Assembly: GCF_002285795.1 (NCBI RefSeq)
Contig: NZ_CP022961.1
Coordinates: 2,856,001 to 2,920,000, forward strand
Origin: Plantactinospora sp. KBS50
GTDB lineage: Bacteria; Actinomycetota; Actinomycetes; Mycobacteriales; Micromonosporaceae
Reading direction: 5' to 3'
DNA: 64,000 nucleotides
Below, piece by piece: positions 60,014-64,000 of the stretch; position 1 is the first letter of the stretch, and the number at the start of each line of letters is the position of its first letter. A program made the position numbers and the translations under genes. The notes below the pieces were generated by a model, which was not told the origin of the DNA, ran no database searches, and saw nothing but the letters and a program-made list of their open reading frames with translations.

Positions 60014-61959
60014 TGGTTTGAGAAGAACAGCGTGGGACTGCTGAAGCTCAATCCCGTCGCCGTCGTGTCGATCGTGGTCGCGGTGGTCCCGTCGACCGCG
60101 GCGGTGGCGGCCGGGTCGAACGACGCCGCGCGCAGCGTGCCGTTGGTGGCACCCCACAGCACGGTGCCGTCGACGTAGGCCAGGCCACGCGCCTGCGACC
60201 AGGTGACCCCCGTGGTGGGCAGGGTGAACTCGGTGCCACCGACGGTGTAACCGTCCGGCTCGACGTAGCGGTAGAACAGCGAGTTGCTGTTGGACTTCGT
60301 GTAGTACATGCGGCCACTCAGGTAGAAGGCGCCGGTGAGGCTGGACGGGTTGTACCAGTCGTTATAGCCGATGTACCACGGCGCACCGACGGTGCCCCCG
60401 GTGAACTGCGAGAAACCGAGCTGGGTTCCGCTGGACCAGAACAGCTTGTCGGCCACCCGCATGGTGATGCCGGCCGAGGTCAGGTTGGGCTGCGCCGAGA
60501 CGGTGGGCGTACCCAGCACCCCCGCGTCGAACGGCACCCTGGTCAGCTCGTTGGGGTTGGTGCCCAGGTAGAGGTAACCGGGGCCGTTGAGCGGGGCGTC
60601 CAGCGCGGCCACCGTACGGCCACCGGCGAACGGGAACATCCCGAGCCGACCGTGGTACTCGCCCCCCATCCCGTCGGAGTTCTGCCCGAAGTAGATGCCG
60701 TCGTTGCCGCGCCACAGCACCGGCACCGAGGAACCCCAGGCGGTGGTGCCCGCGGGCGCTCCACTGCGGCGCGGGTTCCAGTTCAGCGGCATGCCGTTGC
60801 TCGGGTCGGCGGCGGCGATGCCCAGCCGGTCCACCGCACCGTTGCCGTCCCGGTCGCTGGCGTTCGGGTTGTTCAGCCAGCGGAAGTGGCCGCCCAGGTA
60901 GATGACGTTGTCGGTCACCTCGATCGAGGTGATCGTGTCGTTACCGGTGAAGTCCATCCAGGTGGCGTTGAGGCTGCTGCCCCGGGTCGAGGTCTCGAAC
61001 CGGACCAGCGCGTCGCAGTACGCCGTCGGCCACCCACTGCCGCCGTTGCTGCCGACGATGAAGTAGCTGCCGTCGTCGGAGAACTCCACCTCCTGCACGT
61101 AGTGGATGAACGTGTTGGGCGAGGCGCACGGCGGCACGTACCGCTGGGTGCTCCAGTCGGCCACCGTCGCGGTGCCGCCGGAGAGTTCCACCAGGGCGAT
61201 CTGGTTGCGGTCCAGCCCGTTGACCTGGGTGAAGTTGCCACCCATGACCAGCGAGCCGCCGTCGGCCGTGACGTCCAGGGTCCAGACGTACGGCGAGGCG
61301 TTGTTGCGACCGCCGGTGGCGTCCACCACGAAGTTCGGGTCCAGTTCGCCGGTGGTGGCGTCGATCCGGGCCATGCCGTGCCGTTCCACGCCGTTGAGCC
61401 AGTTGAAGGCGCCGCCCAGGTACAGGTCGTTGCCGTGCAGCTTCATGGCGCGGATGTTGCCGCCGTCCGAGCGGCCGACCCAGGAGCTGACCGTCGCCCC
61501 GGTGGCGGGGTCGAGCTCGACGAGGTTCTTGCGGCTCACCCCGTTCACGTTCTTGAAGGCGCCACCCACGATGAGCTTGCCGTCCGGGCTCACCACCAGG
61601 TCGTTGACCGCGCCGTCGAGGGTGGGGACGAAGCCGGTGACCAGGTCGCCGTTGCGCCGGTCGTAGGCAAACAGGTAGGGCTGCGCCACCCAGGTCGCCA
61701 CAGCCGCGCTGCGGACCTGGGTGAAGCTGCCGCCGACATAGACGATGTCGCCGATCTGGGCAAACGCCCGTGTTTCACCATTGCGTGCATGTGCCGTCGT
61801 GTTGGACGGATTGGCCGAGGCCAGCGTGCCCACCTCGGGTGCCGGGACCAGCACAGCGTGTGCCGGTGCGCCAAGCAGCACCGCGAGAACGGAAATTGAG
61901 GGCACGGCCACGGCGGCCCGCTTCCACCGTGTTCGCCGGACCTGCCGGGAGAAGCTCAC
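60010..61959 (-). CDS. Secreted beta-propeller (delta-60 repeat-like) protein
   Basis: The 649-residue protein has a signal peptide (RTRWKRAAVAVPSISVLAVLLGAPAHA, cut after residue ~35). The rest repeats a blade pattern: GDIVYVGGSFTQVRS, GKLIVGGAFKNVNGVSRKNLVELDPATG, GNDLYLGGAFNWLNGVERHGMARIDATTG, GGSLVMGGNFTQVNGLDRNQIALVEL. The V-G-G-x-F-x-x-V-N-G units are delta-60-like beta-propeller blades, about four clear and others degenerate. It is the first gene of the EPS locus, and could bind or hold polymer outside the cell. The GTG at 61959 follows GGAGG. The 265 bases upstream contain the probable promoter. Confidence 0.85.
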   Translation of the reverse strand: MSFSRQVRRTRWKRAAVAVPSISVLAVLLGAPAHAVLVPAPEVGTLASANPSNTTAHARNGETRAFAQIGDIVYVGGSFTQVRSAAVATWVAQPYLFAYDRRNGDLVTGFVPTLDGAVNDLVVSPDGKLIVGGAFKNVNGVSRKNLVELDPATGATVSSWVGRSDGGNIRAMKLHGNDLYLGGAFNWLNGVERHGMARIDATTGELDPNFVVDATGGRNNASPYVWTLDVTADGGSLVMGGNFTQVNGLDRNQIALVELSGGTATVADWSTQRYVPPCASPNTFIHYVQEVEFSDDGSYFIVGSNGGSGWPTAYCDALVRFETSTRGSSLNATWMDFTGNDTITSIEVTDNVIYLGGHFRWLNNPNASDRDGNGAVDRLGIAAADPSNGMPLNWNPRRSGAPAGTTAWGSSVPVLWRGNDGIYFGQNSDGMGGEYHGRLGMFPFAGGRTVAALDAPLNGPGYLYLGTNPNELTRVPFDAGVLGTPTVSAQPNLTSAGITMRVADKLFWSSGTQLGFSQFTGGTVGAPWYIGYNDWYNPSSLTGAFYLSGRMYYTKSNSNSLFYRYVEPDGYTVGGTEFTLPTTGVTWSQARGLAYVDGTVLWGATNGTLRAASFDPAATAAVDGTTATTIDTTATGLSFSSPTLFFSNQ

Positions 61960-62224
61960 TTCCCACCTCCAGCCGAGAATGATTCGCGTAGCGTGCTCGC
62001 GGCGGGATTACGACCGGAATCGGGCGTTCGGGCCACGGTTCCGGCTGAACGACGGCCGCAGCCCCGCCGTTCACAAAAGCCGTCCCTCCAGAAGGTCTGG
62101 TCAGGAACGGCGGGTGAACACTACGAAGGCGCGACGGAAACGGCAAGCGGGTCCTGAAAATGCGTCGGCTTTCCGACGGGACCCGGAATCCCCTTTTGTG
62201 CCCCCGTTTTCGCGTTGTCCGTGG

Positions 62225-63757
62225 TCATCGCGATCCGCCAAACGGTGGGCGGTCCGGATCGGACAGCGGCGGGTGAGCGGCCACCGCGAAAAGGCGCAAA
62301 GAGTCGGAGCGTCCGGCATCCGTTCGGCGAACGGCGCTGGCCGGTGGGCCATCGGCCGACCGGCTGGCGGGGTCGGCCGAGGGGCTGGTCCCGGCGGTGG
62401 CCGACCGGTGGCCTACCGGTGGAGTCCCGGCATCCGTCCGGCGTCTCCGGGGTGCCGGTCGGCGGGCCGCGGCGAGCCGGAGGACGGCGCGAGTGGCCCG
62501 TCGGCTGGATTTTCCCGGTCCACCGTCGAAAACTGGCTGTCCGGCCAGCCACCGGCCGATTTCCGCGTCCAGGTGGCGGCGCACGGCCGCGGGTGCGAAG
62601 GAGGCCGCCGCGGCGGCGCGGGCGATGGCGGCGATCTCGGCGTCGGAGCAGCCGTACCCGGTCCGCAGCCGAGCGTACTCGTCGGTAAGCGTCACGCCCA
62701 CCATGGCCGGAATGTCGGTGTTCAGGGTGACCACCAGGCCGGCGTCGAGCAGCCGCGGCAGCGGGTGCGCGGCGGGCGTCGGGGCGAAACCGAGCGCGAC
62801 GTTGGACGCCGGGCAGACCTCCAGCGGTACCCGGCGCTCGGCCAGCTCGGCGAGCAGCCGGGGGTCGTCCACGGCCCGGATGCCGTGACCGATCCGTTCG
62901 GCCAGCCCGGGATCCAGCGCCCGGCGGATGCTCTCCGGACCGGCCGCCTCGCCCGCGTGGTGCACCACCCGCAGCCCGCGGTCCCGGGCCGCGGCGAACA
63001 CCGCCACGAACGGATCCACCGGGTACGCCTCGTCGCCGGCCAGCCCGACCGCCACCACCCCGGCCCCGGCGTACCGGCCGGCCAGGTCGAGGGTGCTCCA
63101 GGCCCGGTTGACCGGTCGGCGCCGGGAGTGGTCGAGGATGACCCGGTACTCCATGCCGGTCTCGGCCCGGCCCTCGGCGAGCCCGGCGAGGACGGCCGCG
63201 AGCGGCAGGTCCGGGTCGCCGAGCCGCTCGCCGTGCGCCGCCGCGGTGAACGACACCTCGACGTACCGCACCCCGTCGGCCGCCTGGTCGGCGCAGAACT
63301 CCCGGGCCACCCGGCGGAAGTCCTCGGCGGTGCGCAGGCAGGCTCGGACCAGGGCGTTTCGGGCGAAGAAGTCGGCGAAGTCGGTGAAGGCCGGCCCGCC
63401 GCGGGCGTGGCCACCGTCGTGCCCACCGCCATGGCCGTCGTCGTGCTCACCGTCGTGCCCACCGTCGTGGTCGCCGCCCGGCCGGTCCGGCACCGGTACG
63501 CCGTTCGCGGCGCCGATCTCGCGCAGCGTGGACCAGCGGACAGCGCTCTCCAGGTGCACGTGCAGGTGCGCCTTGGGCAGTGCCCGCAGGTCGCGGGCGG
63601 GTGCGGGCGCCCGGGTGCGTGCGGCTTCCCGGTCGGGTGCGGGCTCCCGGGTGCGTGCGGCTTCCCGGTCGGGTGCGGGATCGCGGTCGGGTTCGGGCTG
63701 GCGGGTGGGCGGGGGCACGGTTCGCGACCGTAGCCGCCGGCCGTGCGGCCGGTCCAC
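62225..63757 (-). CDS. Adenosine deaminase family protein with a histidine-rich insert
   Basis: The core is a metal-dependent amidohydrolase of the adenosine deaminase group: ALPKAHLHVHLE (zinc ligands His64 and His66), VRYVEVSF, VVHHAGEAAGPESI (His267, Glu270), RIGHGIRAVDDP (His291), PLEVCPASNV and TLNTDIPAMVG (Asp348). The usual second aspartate (DDP) is replaced by isoleucine, so the substrate may differ from adenosine. Residues 94-121 form a Gly/Asp/His-rich insert with six histidines at exact four-residue spacing. The N-terminal extension has a 12-residue tandem repeat. The last ~105 residues are Arg/Pro-rich and may be a frameshift product. The start is uncertain: GTG 63757 or 63718. 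The enzyme would act on a purine nucleoside or a related amine in the cytoplasm. Confidence 0.82.
   Translation of the reverse strand: MDRPHGRRLRSRTVPPPTRQPEPDRDPAPDREAARTREPAPDREAARTRAPAPARDLRALPKAHLHVHLESAVRWSTLREIGAANGVPVPDRPGGDHDGGHDGEHDDGHGGGHDGGHARGGPAFTDFADFFARNALVRACLRTAEDFRRVAREFCADQAADGVRYVEVSFTAAAHGERLGDPDLPLAAVLAGLAEGRAETGMEYRVILDHSRRRPVNRAWSTLDLAGRYAGAGVVAVGLAGDEAYPVDPFVAVFAAARDRGLRVVHHAGEAAGPESIRRALDPGLAERIGHGIRAVDDPRLLAELAERRVPLEVCPASNVALGFAPTPAAHPLPRLLDAGLVVTLNTDIPAMVGVTLTDEYARLRTGYGCSDAEIAAIARAAAAASFAPAAVRRHLDAEIGRWLAGQPVFDGGPGKSSRRATRAVLRLAAARRPAPRRRRTDAGTPPVGHRSATAGTSPSADPASRSADGPPASAVRRTDAGRSDSLRLFAVAAHPPLSDPDRPPFGGSR
63601..63672. repeat. 36-base in-frame tandem repeat in the ADA-like gene
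   Basis: Two adjacent copies of a 36-base unit (roughly 63601-63636 and 63637-63672) encode PAPDREAARTR repeated in the N-terminal extension. The copies differ at one or two bases. Expansion or contraction would keep the frame. Confidence 0.7.
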
Positions 63758-63895
63758 CCGAATACATGCTGGTCGGACGGGTCACCGACCGTCGTGAAGT
63801 CGGCAAACGGACTGCCTGCGCCCCGGCGGCGGAGGATCGTCCCTGCTGTGGCCCCCGGTGCGGCCGGGGACGGCGCCGGTCGGAAGGAGACCGTG

Positions 63896-64000
63896 ATGGA
63901 GCCTGACAGGCGGTTGGCGATGGACCCCCCGCAGCGCAGCGCGAGCGAGCAGACCGGACCCCGGTTGCTGGGTCGGGTCTACCGGCCGGACCCGCGGGAC
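63896..64000 (+). CDS. Start of an unidentified gene (cut by the right edge)
   Basis: The ATG at 63896, or GTG directly before it at 63893, follows AAGGAGA at good distance. Thirty-five open codons read MEPDRRLAMDPPQRSASEQTG, then PRLLGRVYRPDPRD to the window edge. No family is recognisable in this short stretch. It is divergent from the ADA-like gene. Confidence 0.6.
   Translation, partial: MEPDRRLAMDPPQRSASEQTGPRLLGRVYRPDPRD

Overview
The window is high-GC actinobacterial DNA. No RNA genes, phage genes, insertion sequences, CRISPR arrays or replication origin are visible. Lineage hints are a DUF397 / XRE-DUF5753 pair next to a DUF574-type SAM methyltransferase, a mycothiol-type maleylpyruvate isomerase-fold protein, GTGA/ATGA stop-start overlaps almost everywhere, and G+C-rich third codon positions. 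Micromonosporaceae (Actinoplanes or Micromonospora relatives) is the most likely family; this is inferred from gene content only.

Layout. (1) 1-569: the end of a urease accessory gene, ureD. (2) 699-13409, minus strand: ten tightly overlapping genes that look like a C7-cyclitol (valiolone-type) biosynthesis operon. They run from a GH5 glycosidase to a sedoheptulose-7-phosphate cyclase with an extra decayed cyclase domain, a ROK kinase fused to a zinc alcohol dehydrogenase, a phosphoglucose-isomerase-like SIS protein, a HAD phosphatase, an ABC-2 exporter, a glycosyltransferase, a Gfo/Idh oxidoreductase and a TIM-barrel sugar epimerase. A UbiA-type membrane transferase and a NarL-type two-component system (13633-16325) are divergent from it. 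(3) 16336-22168: a SorC-type regulator and a mannitol/sorbitol-type ABC uptake operon with a long-chain polyol dehydrogenase, with two matching operators. (4) 22344-25786: a xylose/ribose-type ABC transporter. (5) 26160-38745: ordinary small enzymes and regulators, including an alpha/beta hydrolase-TetR-membrane protein operon with clear operators, flavin/F420 oxidoreductase-like proteins, an AzgA purine permease, an SGNH hydrolase and an enterochelin-esterase-like protein. (6) 39261-43539: a sugar catabolic cassette (isomerase, DUF993, Gfo/Idh) with a divergent LacI regulator. (7) 43897-47332: a small conserved protein, a GGDEF protein and the DUF397/XRE/methyltransferase module. (8) 47718-49172: a secreted GH16 glucanase-like enzyme. 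(9) 50404-61959, minus strand: an exopolysaccharide locus with beta-propeller protein, acetyltransferase, Wzz, Wzy and Wzx homologues, a sulfotransferase, a kinase-like protein, an Alg14/Alg13 pair and a GT2. (10) 62225-63757: an adenosine deaminase family protein with a histidine-rich insert, then a gene cut by the right edge.

How the genes work together. The cyclitol operon contains activities for making a seven-carbon ring from sedoheptulose 7-phosphate, phosphorylating, oxidising and dephosphorylating it, attaching a sugar, and exporting the product. No aminotransferase or nucleotidyltransferase was recognised, so the product may be a non-nitrogenous glycosylated cyclitol. The EPS locus holds a Wzx/Wzy-type assembly line whose polymer is probably sulfated and acetylated.

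A technical caution applies throughout. Seven genes are broken by eight single-base frameshifts, and each is repaired by adding one G or C to a short G/C run. This pattern points to consensus sequence errors rather than pseudogenes.
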